Below, piece by piece: positions 39,356 to 48,975 of a stretch of DNA of 64,000 bases; position 1 is the stretch's first letter, and each line of letters starts with the position of its first letter. The stretch is taken from contig CAMFES010000003.1 in NCBI GenBank assembly GCA_945949525.1, positions 1 through 64,000 on the forward strand, given 5' to 3'. A program made the position numbers and the translations under genes. This stretch comes from an uncultured Veillonellaceae bacterium (GTDB lineage: Bacteria > Bacillota > Negativicutes > Selenomonadales > Selenomonadaceae). Under the pieces are notes generated by a model, which saw only the letters and a list, made by a program, of their open reading frames with translations, had not been told where the DNA came from and made no database searches.

Positions 39356-40060
39356 TTCTGCCCCCGACACGCGTCAAAATAGCCATATCCTGCATTTTTT
39401 GATCATGCGCTGCACCATCCGTCTGGAAATACCAAATTCCTCACTCAGCTGTTTTTGTGTTGCTCTTTCATGCAACTTTAAGTAGTCCAAAATATTTTTC
39501 TCATTTTCACTAAAAGCGCCATTTAAAGCACCACTTTGTGTTTTTTTATAGTTAAGATCAGGAAAAGTAACCATAAATTCAGAATGGCTCGATGAAAAAA
39601 CAGGCTCCTTACCAGCTTTAAAGTTAGCCAGCAACTCATATCCTTCGCGAATTTTCCCTAAACCACTTCCCTGGCGCTCCATGACCCCCAATCTATCAAA
39701 AATATCTGCTAAAACCGGGTTTCTACGTATAGATGGTATACTAGTTATATCCCTTTCCTGTATGGGTTTGCCATCTGCCATACCGCCCGGAGAATAAATC
39801 ACCATCCTGTCATCAAACATGTCTACATGTACTTCACTGCCCATAACCATGTAATCCCTATGCACAAGGGCATTAACCAATGCTTCAAAAACACTGCGCT
39901 CGCTGTATTCAGGCATCTCCACTCTTGGTAAGCCCATTCCACCTTATACAGAACACTCTTGACCACCAAATAGGCGAATCATCTGCCAACAAAGCACCAG
40001 CATTAGTAAGATAACCTTCATCATTTTTTACGTAAATTGTAGCTTTGTATTCCCCTTTTT
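39321..40060 (-). pseudogene. Second AlbA_2/HATPase_c_4 regulator remnant (truncated, deleted, frameshifted)
   Basis: PEYSERSVFEALVNALVHRDY...VYSPGGMADGKP...RQGSGLGKIREGYE; the reading frame can be continued to RVGGRNNGYWLVK only by a shift in a poly-A tract. Upstream remnant YLTNAGALLADDSPI lies in another frame. Confidence 0.75.
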
Positions 40061-40154
40061 ACATTGTACGCATCCTATGTGTATTATAACAAATCGCAGA
40101 TAGCAATGCAACATTTGTTTTGCAATCTAAAACTAAAATTGTACCTTAACGAAA

Positions 40155-40188
40155 AAGGCCACCCAGACAATAACACCTGAATGGCCTT
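40155..40188 (-). terminator. Intrinsic terminator after the 160-aa membrane protein gene
   Basis: aaggcca...tggcctt hairpin with A-tract at 40152-40156 (T-tract on minus); similar sequence to the terminator at 35721. Confidence 0.65.
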
Positions 40189-40263
40189 ATACTCACAATA
40201 CTGACGCTTTCTTGCCGATTGCCATGACATGCTCAATTGTCGGCACTCTTTGCATACTCCAAA

Positions 40264-40746
40264 CTACTTATTACCTCTGCACTTTAAAACATATTCTATA
40301 ACACTTTTTTGAATAGCATTGTAACTCACTATCTGCATAACGAAATAAACCGTTATAACTAACTGTATCCCAAATGCTATAAAGAACACAGCAACTACTT
40401 GATATAAAATTTCCATCATAACTTCGTTTGGAATCGATTTTGGCATAAACGATACCCCTGCTGTAAACATTCCTACTACTACAGATATCAATGTGCCACA
40501 AAACGGCAAAACTTTATGCTGTTCCATCTCTCCACTAATCAAAATAAAACGCTCCTGCAATTCAATTCGACACATATATTTATACTTTTCTTCCAATGTT
40601 TTTACAAAATTTAAATCATGTGGCTTCAACATATCCATAAAAGAAAAGTCATCTTTGTAACATTTTTTATAAAGCAACAGTTCAATAAAAACACGCAATG
40701 CACCTGCCAATACAGCAAATAAAATACCGCAACATAAAATATCCAC
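40264..40746 (-). CDS. Hypothetical membrane protein
   Basis: 160-aa ORF with 3 hydrophobic segments. Confidence 0.55.
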   Translation of the reverse strand: MDILCCGILFAVLAGALRVFIELLLYKKCYKDDFSFMDMLKPHDLNFVKTLEEKYKYMCRIELQERFILISGEMEQHKVLPFCGTLISVVVGMFTAGVSFMPKSIPNEVMMEILYQVVAVFFIAFGIQLVITVYFVMQIVSYNAIQKSVIEYVLKCRGNK

Positions 40747-40829
40747 TCAAACACCGCCCAGAAATAAAATTCCTACTTGAAAATTACGCTTGCATTGTCT
40801 TCGTACACCTATGTTTTGAAATACGATTA

Positions 40830-41618
40830 CTATTTTACTCGCATTTGTGGGGCACATTCCAAATGTTCAAATCTAAATACACCTTTATACTTATCTGAAA
40901 ACGAATACTCATCGTTATGTAAAATCATTACCTTACCTAATTCATTATATTCTACGGAAAAAGGAACCACTAAAGCCTTGTCATCCTTCTTCGATAATAT
41001 AACAAATTCTTTATTCTCTACACTAACAATTTCATAATTTCTCTTATCCTCAATATCTTGAAAAACAGTACTATATGCCCCAAAACATAAAACACAACAT
41101 TGAACAAAAATTATTACTGTAAAAATATATTTTATCCATTTATATGATGTTTGTGCCGCACCTATAAACATACCTGTACCTAAAAAGAAGATAATAACTC
41201 CTAAAATCAACACCATGTAATTCATATAACTCCAACGCACAGCAACATTAAACAAAATACAAAGATTTATATACGTTATAAAAATTCCACCAGCTATTCC
41301 ATCAAATCTCTTTGCCCAAACGTCAAATTTAGAAGATTCATCCTTTGCGCTGATATATTTAGGAAAAATTAATATAAGCAAAAAAAGTAAAATAAATATT
41401 AACAATCTAAAAACATCTACATCTAAATTTTTATGAAAATACTCACTAGGAATTTTGTAAAATTGTTCACATTGAATACCATAAATTACATCATATACTT
41501 GATTGTAAAGTGCATAAAGAACACCAATCCCCCCAATCCACTTACTAAGATTTTTTAGCCAATCACCATATCGTCCTTTAGTAAGAATTTTAACAATCTT
41601 TTTATTCATGGTACTCAA
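40830..41618 (-). CDS. Hypothetical multi-TM membrane protein
   Basis: 262-aa ORF with several TM segments. Confidence 0.55.
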   Translation of the reverse strand: MSTMNKKIVKILTKGRYGDWLKNLSKWIGGIGVLYALYNQVYDVIYGIQCEQFYKIPSEYFHKNLDVDVFRLLIFILLFLLILIFPKYISAKDESSKFDVWAKRFDGIAGGIFITYINLCILFNVAVRWSYMNYMVLILGVIIFFLGTGMFIGAAQTSYKWIKYIFTVIIFVQCCVLCFGAYSTVFQDIEDKRNYEIVSVENKEFVILSKKDDKALVVPFSVEYNELGKVMILHNDEYSFSDKYKGVFRFEHLECAPQMRVK

Positions 41619-42072
41619 CTCCCAACAACCAACAAATCTTTTGAACTCTTTCCACTGATCCCCCTATACCTTCCCCCACAACACAAAATTACCACACTTA
41701 CATCATTCATCCGCAATCTTACGCTCACCATACAAAGTCAACAACCTGCTCGAATCAGCATCATACCGTCTGCTGCTTATATCATTTCTGCTTCGTACCA
41801 ATTATCGATCCTGACCGACATAGTCCCCAGCATGGCATCATCCACACTTGAATGAACACATTTCCTACATTATCTTTTGTTTTGAACTACTCCTTGACTA
41901 ATAACTAAACCACATCCCATAATCACAAATAATACCTTTAAATAACTGTCAGGCATCTCCGTTTATAATATTCCAATCAAAGTTGCAACTGAAATACCTT
42001 TATTAACCGCATTCCATAACTCTGCCTGGAATGTCGCATCATTACACCTGAAATTAGCACCAACACGCGTGG

Positions 42073-42117
42073 GCTACATGAGATACCATTATGCACTAAA
42101 ATAGTATCTCATGTAGC
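42073..42117 (-). terminator. Hairpin terminator after the O-antigen ligase gene
   Basis: gctacatgagatac...gtatctcatgtagc, 14-bp perfect arms. Confidence 0.65.
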
Positions 42118-42157
42118 TGTTCTTTTAGACTTTAGTACTTCAAAATTAAACCTCGCA

Positions 42158-43360
42158 TCACAAGGTTTCACGTTTCTTTAACAACTTTATATTCCCCCAA
42201 GCTAATAACAATCCCATCAAAAACCAATATTCTCGCATAATAGGAACCTGATTAGCATTGGTATCCGTCATACCCTCCAAATGAATTCCTAAAAAAATCA
42301 AGATGCCGATCATACCACACGACACACTATCAATATTTTTCTCCTTTCTATATAACAAGATCATTCTATATAAAAAATAACCATGTAGTAACAAAAATGC
42401 TGTTATTCCTATAATGCCACCTTCTGCTAAAAATTTGAAGAAATTATTGTGCGGGTGTCCATGCCCTTTCCTATAATCCTCATCACCCCTTTCTTTAGCT
42501 AAAGGGGAAATATATTTTGTGTTATACATGTACCCAAACTGATCCTGCCCTATACCATGAAGAGGATAATCTTTAAATATGGCAATAGCAGACTGCCACA
42601 TAAGCAACCGTTCTGAATTGCTCTGATATTTTGTATCCGTAATTGTGATGAGCCTGCTTTGAAGCGATGGATTTGCATAAATACAAAAACCAAAGGAAAT
42701 CCCCAATGCCACACATATCGCCACAACCACATTCCGATATTTCTTTTCCAAAAATATCAATACCGCCAACACAAACACAAGCGCAATCCATCCACCTCTA
42801 GTGCCTGATAAAATTAGCATTACAACACTAAAAAACAGCACCCCAATCGAAATCCATTTATATTGTATACATCTCTCTCTAACTATCATGTACAAAATCG
42901 GCAATGCCATCAGTAAATTGCTTGCATAAAAAGTTGCAGTCCCACTCATCCCTTTAGGTCTATGATTATCAAGTACAAAAAACTGGTACACACCAACGAC
43001 ATCTGTTATCAGCACCGAAAGCAAAAAAGCCATCAATATCACTTTCAATCTTCGCTCAGTTTTTATATATCCCAAAGCAAAAATCAAAGGGAAAAAGCGA
43101 TACATTGTTCCCCAGACATCACCAAAACTTTCTAACGGATTAATTGATAATCCAGCCACTACACACTGCAGTAAACCATATACCCCTAAAACTTTCATTA
43201 TTGAAATATCAACGGAAGGCCAATAATCTGTTTTCCATTTTTGAACTGCAATAATAATTGCGGCAAAAACAATACAAGCACTTGATAATGCAGTGGATAC
43301 ATTAGTTGCTACAGCAAAAAGCACCATATTATAGTACATAAGAGTTTCATATTTACACAT
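42158..43360 (-). CDS. O-antigen ligase/polymerase (Wzy/WaaL family)
   Basis: Polytopic protein with a long loop containing GHGHPHNNFFKFLAEGGIIG. Confidence 0.85.
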   Translation of the reverse strand: MCKYETLMYYNMVLFAVATNVSTALSSACIVFAAIIIAVQKWKTDYWPSVDISIMKVLGVYGLLQCVVAGLSINPLESFGDVWGTMYRFFPLIFALGYIKTERRLKVILMAFLLSVLITDVVGVYQFFVLDNHRPKGMSGTATFYASNLLMALPILYMIVRERCIQYKWISIGVLFFSVVMLILSGTRGGWIALVFVLAVLIFLEKKYRNVVVAICVALGISFGFCIYANPSLQSRLITITDTKYQSNSERLLMWQSAIAIFKDYPLHGIGQDQFGYMYNTKYISPLAKERGDEDYRKGHGHPHNNFFKFLAEGGIIGITAFLLLHGYFLYRMILLYRKEKNIDSVSCGMIGILIFLGIHLEGMTDTNANQVPIMREYWFLMGLLLAWGNIKLLKKRETL

Positions 43361-43498
43361 ATTAATTTCTCCAATATAAGCATAATTAAAACAATATCAG
43401 CTTTAGATATATAATTATATATACCGAAAATAAACAATACACCATATCTTCATATCACAATATGCAAGATTTATGCATAATGTATTGTACTTTAACAT

Positions 43499-45193
43499 TT
43501 ATATATCTCGTACATATCTATTCCTCAGATACATATATTTTTTTATCCTGCGCAAGCAGAAATTAATTATACGTTTTTCTATCATTTGTTTTAATCTTAA
43601 TTTCCACATTACACAATGCTTTTTCCTTTTAATCTCAATAACATCATATATGGTATCATCATCAGCAGCAACCGCTCTTATATAAATTTCATTGTCTCTA
43701 TCATCTATCACTAATTTATTGCCCAAAAGCTTGCTATTACATTCATTGAGGATTTCTATGTGCACATCACCATCATACATGTAAGAATAACAGTCAAAAT
43801 TTACTTCGTTAACATCATAGTCTATCCAATAATCATAAGCAAATTCCCCATCAATCATCAATTTTATATGCGGGCGTAGCCCCCCATGCTGAACCCCATC
43901 AGAAAACATTTCACATTGATTTATCCCGGCATTTCCCCAACACTCTTCCAAAACTATCCTACACGACTTTATCATCTTTTGTTCAGAAAATATAATATAC
44001 TGCGGCCTTCCATTATCTGGCAAAGGACCTCCTTGAATAATTTCATCCCCATTAATATTCAACGAATACCTACACACCTTCCCTTCTGCCGTAATATTAC
44101 CATATAACACTATTTGAGATACAGGCTTACATTCATCCCACGATATTAATATACTTTTCTCCTTATCTTCTTCATTTGGGCACCACATTTTATCTTTGAA
44201 GCCTACTTCTAAAGCCGAATGCTTTATACTCGGAACGCCATACACGCAAAAATCCCTTATACATTCTGGATCACCTGATGTAGCAATAATGTCAGCTGAA
44301 TATAATAAATTATCTGTCCGCCGTTGCCAATATACAACATCTCCATTTATGCAATATTCAGCATGCATTGCAGCACCTTGTGAATGATGCTTCACCAATG
44401 CCTGAAAAAGTAAATTTGTATGCAAAAATCTTCCCCTGCAGTTTAAAGGCACCGGAAATCTTATCCTTCTCTCCCAATCGTAGAAAGAATACTCCAATAT
44501 ATCTGTATCATACCCTAACACTTCACCAACTAAAGGCCTTGGTACCGATAATATATTAATATCATAAAAATCAGGCTTTGCCTCATACGCATTAGCATAT
44601 GCCAAAGTTTTATATACTAAAGGCGCATATGTACTGCCATTAGAATTCAATAACTCACCTAACACATCGTCCAATGCAACAGATAACATTCTGTGATCCC
44701 AATGATGATCATAATCCACACACAATATAATATCAGGATAGATATCACATAATATGTCCTTAATATCTTGATAAAAGGCCTTTTTTGTATATGGACTATG
44801 CTTCCCTCGCTTTATAAAGCCATAATCACTATGTCCCAACGCACCATACGCTCTAACATGGCCAGATAAAGATACCTGCGGCTCATATTCCGCAAAAAAG
44901 ATATGCTTGTCCTTTATGCAACCATCTGCATATCCCATGAAAACAATCTTTCTTTCATCTATTCCCATTACTGACAATGCATTTATGACCTCTCTATACC
45001 TTGTAGATGCCTTAAATTTATAATCCCCATTCGTTGAAAACACGACATAAATCTCTGCTCCCATACTTTTGAAAGATTCAAGCAATCCACCGCCCACATG
45101 GACTTCATCATCCTGATGAGGGCAAAAAATAGCCACCTTTTTCCCATATAGATCTTGCGAAAAAAATGAATTTTGAACACTCATCAGGTACAC
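43499..45193 (-). CDS. PIG-L (LmbE-like) family N-acetylglucosaminyl deacetylase with additional C-terminal domains
   Basis: VAIFCPHQDDEVHVGGGLLESF, VDYDHHWDHRMLSVAL; about 300-aa beta-rich C-terminal extension. Confidence 0.85.
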   Translation of the reverse strand: MYLMSVQNSFFSQDLYGKKVAIFCPHQDDEVHVGGGLLESFKSMGAEIYVVFSTNGDYKFKASTRYREVINALSVMGIDERKIVFMGYADGCIKDKHIFFAEYEPQVSLSGHVRAYGALGHSDYGFIKRGKHSPYTKKAFYQDIKDILCDIYPDIILCVDYDHHWDHRMLSVALDDVLGELLNSNGSTYAPLVYKTLAYANAYEAKPDFYDINILSVPRPLVGEVLGYDTDILEYSFYDWERRIRFPVPLNCRGRFLHTNLLFQALVKHHSQGAAMHAEYCINGDVVYWQRRTDNLLYSADIIATSGDPECIRDFCVYGVPSIKHSALEVGFKDKMWCPNEEDKEKSILISWDECKPVSQIVLYGNITAEGKVCRYSLNINGDEIIQGGPLPDNGRPQYIIFSEQKMIKSCRIVLEECWGNAGINQCEMFSDGVQHGGLRPHIKLMIDGEFAYDYWIDYDVNEVNFDCYSYMYDGDVHIEILNECNSKLLGNKLVIDDRDNEIYIRAVAADDDTIYDVIEIKRKKHCVMWKLRLKQMIEKRIINFCLRRIKKYMYLRNRYVRDI

Positions 45194-46084
45194 TCACCCT
45201 TCTAACATACAGGTATCTGAATACAAAAAATCCAACTGAGGTACAATCTCTTTATTGCGCACTTTTAATAGTCTAGATGATTGACTGCATCGTATAATGG
45301 GATAATTTATTTTCTCTCCACAAAAAAATCTACTATCACATTTTAGTTTGTGATATACATTTTCATGCCGCATTAAAGCCCAAAAAATTTCATGTGCATG
45401 TTCAGCCAATAATCTACCATTTTCAACTTTCAATACCATAATACGTTGCCTACCTTTTTTTCCAACAAGCTGATAAAAAATAATACACCGATTCATGGCA
45501 TCCGCCGTAAAGACTGCCGCCTTGACACCATACTTCTCATTATCCAACAATTCTCTACTTAATATTTTATCGAAGCACTTATCATCAGAAGTTGGAAACT
45601 CATGCCTTAATCTTGAAAAAATATGCGGGACAGCTGGAAACTTGTAGATTGTTTTATCACAGTATTGGAATTTATACAAATTTACTAATGCTTCCTCCAC
45701 AGATGCTCTAGGTTCAAAATCACCAATTACATCAGCGACCTTAAACTGTTGCTTTAATATTTTGAATAAATAAATTCTGTACTCAGCATCAATAGCCCAT
45801 GTTGTAGGACGCAAAAAAATATAGGGCCTACCATTCTCATCATATCTCTTAGAATATACATTACCGCAAAAACCTACCACACTACCATCATCTAACAAAA
45901 CAGAGCCATATTTATGTGGGAAATTCATCAACACATCTTCCTGCCAAGAATATTCCAATACTGGTTTTAGCCATTCCGTTGTTTCGCACGGACCTTTTTC
46001 AGCCAGCCACGCGTAATTACGCATCAAACATGAAACAACCTCATTCAAATATTTATTCTGATACCCTTCGATTCTAATATCCAT
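45194..46084 (-). CDS. GNAT-like acyltransferase
   Basis: MDIRIEGYQNKYLNEVVSCLMRNYAW..., VVGFCGNVYSKRY, AIDAEYRIYLFKILKQ; directly downstream of a carrier protein gene. Confidence 0.5.
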   Translation of the reverse strand: MDIRIEGYQNKYLNEVVSCLMRNYAWLAEKGPCETTEWLKPVLEYSWQEDVLMNFPHKYGSVLLDDGSVVGFCGNVYSKRYDENGRPYIFLRPTTWAIDAEYRIYLFKILKQQFKVADVIGDFEPRASVEEALVNLYKFQYCDKTIYKFPAVPHIFSRLRHEFPTSDDKCFDKILSRELLDNEKYGVKAAVFTADAMNRCIIFYQLVGKKGRQRIMVLKVENGRLLAEHAHEIFWALMRHENVYHKLKCDSRFFCGEKINYPIIRCSQSSRLLKVRNKEIVPQLDFLYSDTCMLEG

Positions 46085-46332
46085 TATTTACCCTCATGAT
46101 ATTTATCTAAAAACTCACATATTGCACTAACACTGATAAAATTTTCTGGTTCTATATCATCAACATCAACTTCTATATCAAATTTCTCTTCAATTGCCGG
46201 AATTAACATAGCCATTCCCAGGGAATCTAGTATACCACTCGTAAACAAATTCTCTTCTTCAGATACATTTTTAGCATCTGCCTTTATGTTCTCCAACAAT
46301 TCATAAATACTATCTTTCAATTTCATTTGCAA
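46084..46332 (-). CDS. Acyl/peptidyl carrier protein
   Basis: 82 aa, LFTSGILDSLGMAMLIPAIEEKFDIEV (phosphopantetheine Ser in DSLGM). Confidence 0.88.
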   Translation of the reverse strand: MQMKLKDSIYELLENIKADAKNVSEEENLFTSGILDSLGMAMLIPAIEEKFDIEVDVDDIEPENFISVSAICEFLDKYHEGK

Positions 46333-47836
46333 GCTCTCCCTTCAATTTCTTCCTATCAATCTTACCATTCAAATTTAATGGCATCTCCTTTAGCTTAATT
46401 ACACGTGCAGGAGCCATATAATCAGGAATCCTGCCCCTTAAATGCAATAAAATGCTTTCACTATCAACATCCCCCACATAATACATAATTATTTGTTTCC
46501 TTGGACTATCATAAACACAACAAACCCTTTCAATCAACGGTATAGTAAGTGCAGCATTTTCTATTTCCCCCAACTCAATTCGTCGGCCCATATGTTTAAT
46601 CTGAAAATCTCTCCTACCTACGTAGATTATTTCATTAAACTCATTATACATGGCAATATCACCAGTACGGTATATTTTTTCCTCATACAAATTGTGTAAA
46701 GGATTTTGCACGAACACTTCTCTTGTTTTCTCTTGATTTCGATAATATCCATACGCTACACTCGTGCCTCTTATACAAATCTCCCCTTCTTTATAGGACT
46801 CACAGATCAAATGATCATATTCATCTAACAAAAAAACATCTGTGTTGCTACACGCAATTCCTATAGGTATTGACTCATTATCAGCAAGATCTCTTTTTAT
46901 TACATAATATGTGCTATCATCCGTAGCCTCTGTTGGGCCATATAAATTAACAAACTGAACATCTGGATATTTCTTTTTCCATATTTTATATTGCGGCACT
47001 GGCATTACTTCGCCACCAAACATGACATTTTTTAACTTTGGCAAAAAATACTTCTCCACGGCTCCTAGATTTGCCAGATAACACAATGCTGATGGCACCC
47101 AAATTAAAGAATCTACACAACGCTCTGCCAAATAGCTCATTAATTTCTTAGGAAACGAGAACATATTTTGAGGCACAATATACAACGTTGCCCCATTACG
47201 TATAGTTTGAAATATTTCCAATATCGAATGATCAAAATAAAATGGCGATTGATTGGCAAAAATATTTGATGAATTAAACCCTAAAGAGTTTGAAGCCCAT
47301 TCTGCATGATCTATAACTGACCTATGACTAACAATTACGCCTTTCGGCATTCCCGTAGAACCAGATGTAAACAAAACATATAATACATCTGTGTCTATAA
47401 TACGCGCATTAACGTTTTCTATGACTTCTAAAGCATATCCCTGAACAACAATATCATCATAAAGAAGTACCTTAACATCCGCTGACGCTATGTCTCGCGC
47501 CATCATTTCATTTTTCTTGTCCGAAATAATTACTGCTGGCTCTAGCACATCAATAATCTTATCAATTCTCTCACTAGGCATACTTGTATCTAAAGGAGTA
47601 TAAAAATTCCCACTATAAGCGACTCCCATAAATGCCGCTATACATTGAGGAGTTTTTTCCATAAAAACTATAATAGGCTGTTTAAAAACCTCACACCTAA
47701 TTAGCGCTCCCGCAACACAATGTGCTTCTTCTCTAAGCTGCTTAAAAGTCATTTCCACGTTAATGTCAGCAAACGCTACTTTATCAGGATATATCTTTGC
47801 TGTTTTATCTAAATAATCCGTTATGCATTTTACCAC
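46310..47836 (-). CDS. Stand-alone AMP-binding/amino-acid adenylation domain protein
   Basis: LFTSGSTGMPKGVIVSHRSVIDH, FYFDHSILEIF, NLYGPTEATDDSTYY, YRTGDIA, GRRDFQIKHMGRRIELGEIE, NLNGKIDRKKL. Confidence 0.9.
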   Translation of the reverse strand: MVKCITDYLDKTAKIYPDKVAFADINVEMTFKQLREEAHCVAGALIRCEVFKQPIIVFMEKTPQCIAAFMGVAYSGNFYTPLDTSMPSERIDKIIDVLEPAVIISDKKNEMMARDIASADVKVLLYDDIVVQGYALEVIENVNARIIDTDVLYVLFTSGSTGMPKGVIVSHRSVIDHAEWASNSLGFNSSNIFANQSPFYFDHSILEIFQTIRNGATLYIVPQNMFSFPKKLMSYLAERCVDSLIWVPSALCYLANLGAVEKYFLPKLKNVMFGGEVMPVPQYKIWKKKYPDVQFVNLYGPTEATDDSTYYVIKRDLADNESIPIGIACSNTDVFLLDEYDHLICESYKEGEICIRGTSVAYGYYRNQEKTREVFVQNPLHNLYEEKIYRTGDIAMYNEFNEIIYVGRRDFQIKHMGRRIELGEIENAALTIPLIERVCCVYDSPRKQIIMYYVGDVDSESILLHLRGRIPDYMAPARVIKLKEMPLNLNGKIDRKKLKGELANEIER

Positions 47837-48965
47837 TTATTATCTCCTCCAATCTCCAAATCACATTACTATAATCACAATAATCATATATCAATCTGTT
47901 AGCATTCTTAGCCATACGGCTACATTCATCCTTATGGCTAATCAACCAAATCATTCTGTCTGCAAATGCTTTATAATCATCAACTGGCAACATAAAACCT
48001 GTTTCCCCGTCTTTTACTACATCCTCACACCCACCTATTCTGCAAGTCAATGGTGTTAAACCACTCGACATAGCTTCAATCAATGATGTTGGCAATGCCT
48101 CATGCCTTGACGGAAATAAATAAATATCACCAACCTGATAATACTTCTGTGGATGCTCTACCTCGCCTAAAATTACAGCACTATTATCATTTGACCGCCC
48201 CATATCCTTCATGGCGTCCATAAGATGCTTTTTGCCGCCGCCAGCCACATATAATCGCGCTTCTGGAAAAACGCCATGCACGATAGGCCAAGCTTTAAGA
48301 AGTACCCCTATCCCCTTATCTTCAACAATACGTGCACAAAAAATAACCACTGGTATGTCCGCCGGTATTCCTAATACTTCTCGTTTCTTTTTTTTATCTT
48401 CTGCGGATGGCATTATATACTTACTTGTATCTAAGCCATGCGGCAATACAGTAACCTCACTGGCATCAATACCACCACATTCTACGTATCCATTGCCAAT
48501 TTCATTAGATGTCGCAATATAGTTATTACATTTCGCAAAAATTCTATTTCTCCAACCTTTTTTGCCGTCAAAAATCTCCATTTTAGCAGTTAGTGCCAAG
48601 GTAACAGGCTTCTTAAACACTTTTGCCATCAAAATAGCCCATACTGCAAACTTTGGCGTACCAATTATATAGAATGCATCTATTTTGCTATGCGTAGTAA
48701 GCAAGCGCACAATAATTTCCAACCATCTAAATGGTGCATGCAAACGAACTAAATCTATGCCATCTATGTTTTCTCGTGCCTTTGTAAAGCGATAACGCTT
48801 TTTCGCAAAAATAGTTACCTCATTGCCTCGCCTTATAAGCTGCTTTGCATGATTTTCAGCATGAAACTCTGCACCGCTTTTGGTAGGCAACCCATCTTTG
48901 GAAAACTTCTTTCCTACTGCAAAATCTTTGACAAATAATCCTATATGCATAACGTAACTCCGCAA
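47805..48965 (-). CDS. Glycosyltransferase family 4
   Basis: GT-B fold: IPVVIFCARIVEDKGIGVLLKAWPIV, LFPSRHEALPTSLIEAMSSGLTPLTCRIGG. Confidence 0.88.
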   Translation of the reverse strand: MRSYVMHIGLFVKDFAVGKKFSKDGLPTKSGAEFHAENHAKQLIRRGNEVTIFAKKRYRFTKARENIDGIDLVRLHAPFRWLEIIVRLLTTHSKIDAFYIIGTPKFAVWAILMAKVFKKPVTLALTAKMEIFDGKKGWRNRIFAKCNNYIATSNEIGNGYVECGGIDASEVTVLPHGLDTSKYIMPSAEDKKKKREVLGIPADIPVVIFCARIVEDKGIGVLLKAWPIVHGVFPEARLYVAGGGKKHLMDAMKDMGRSNDNSAVILGEVEHPQKYYQVGDIYLFPSRHEALPTSLIEAMSSGLTPLTCRIGGCEDVVKDGETGFMLPVDDYKAFADRMIWLISHKDECSRMAKNANRLIYDYCDYSNVIWRLEEIISGKMHNGLFR

Positions 48966-48975
48966 AAATACAATA

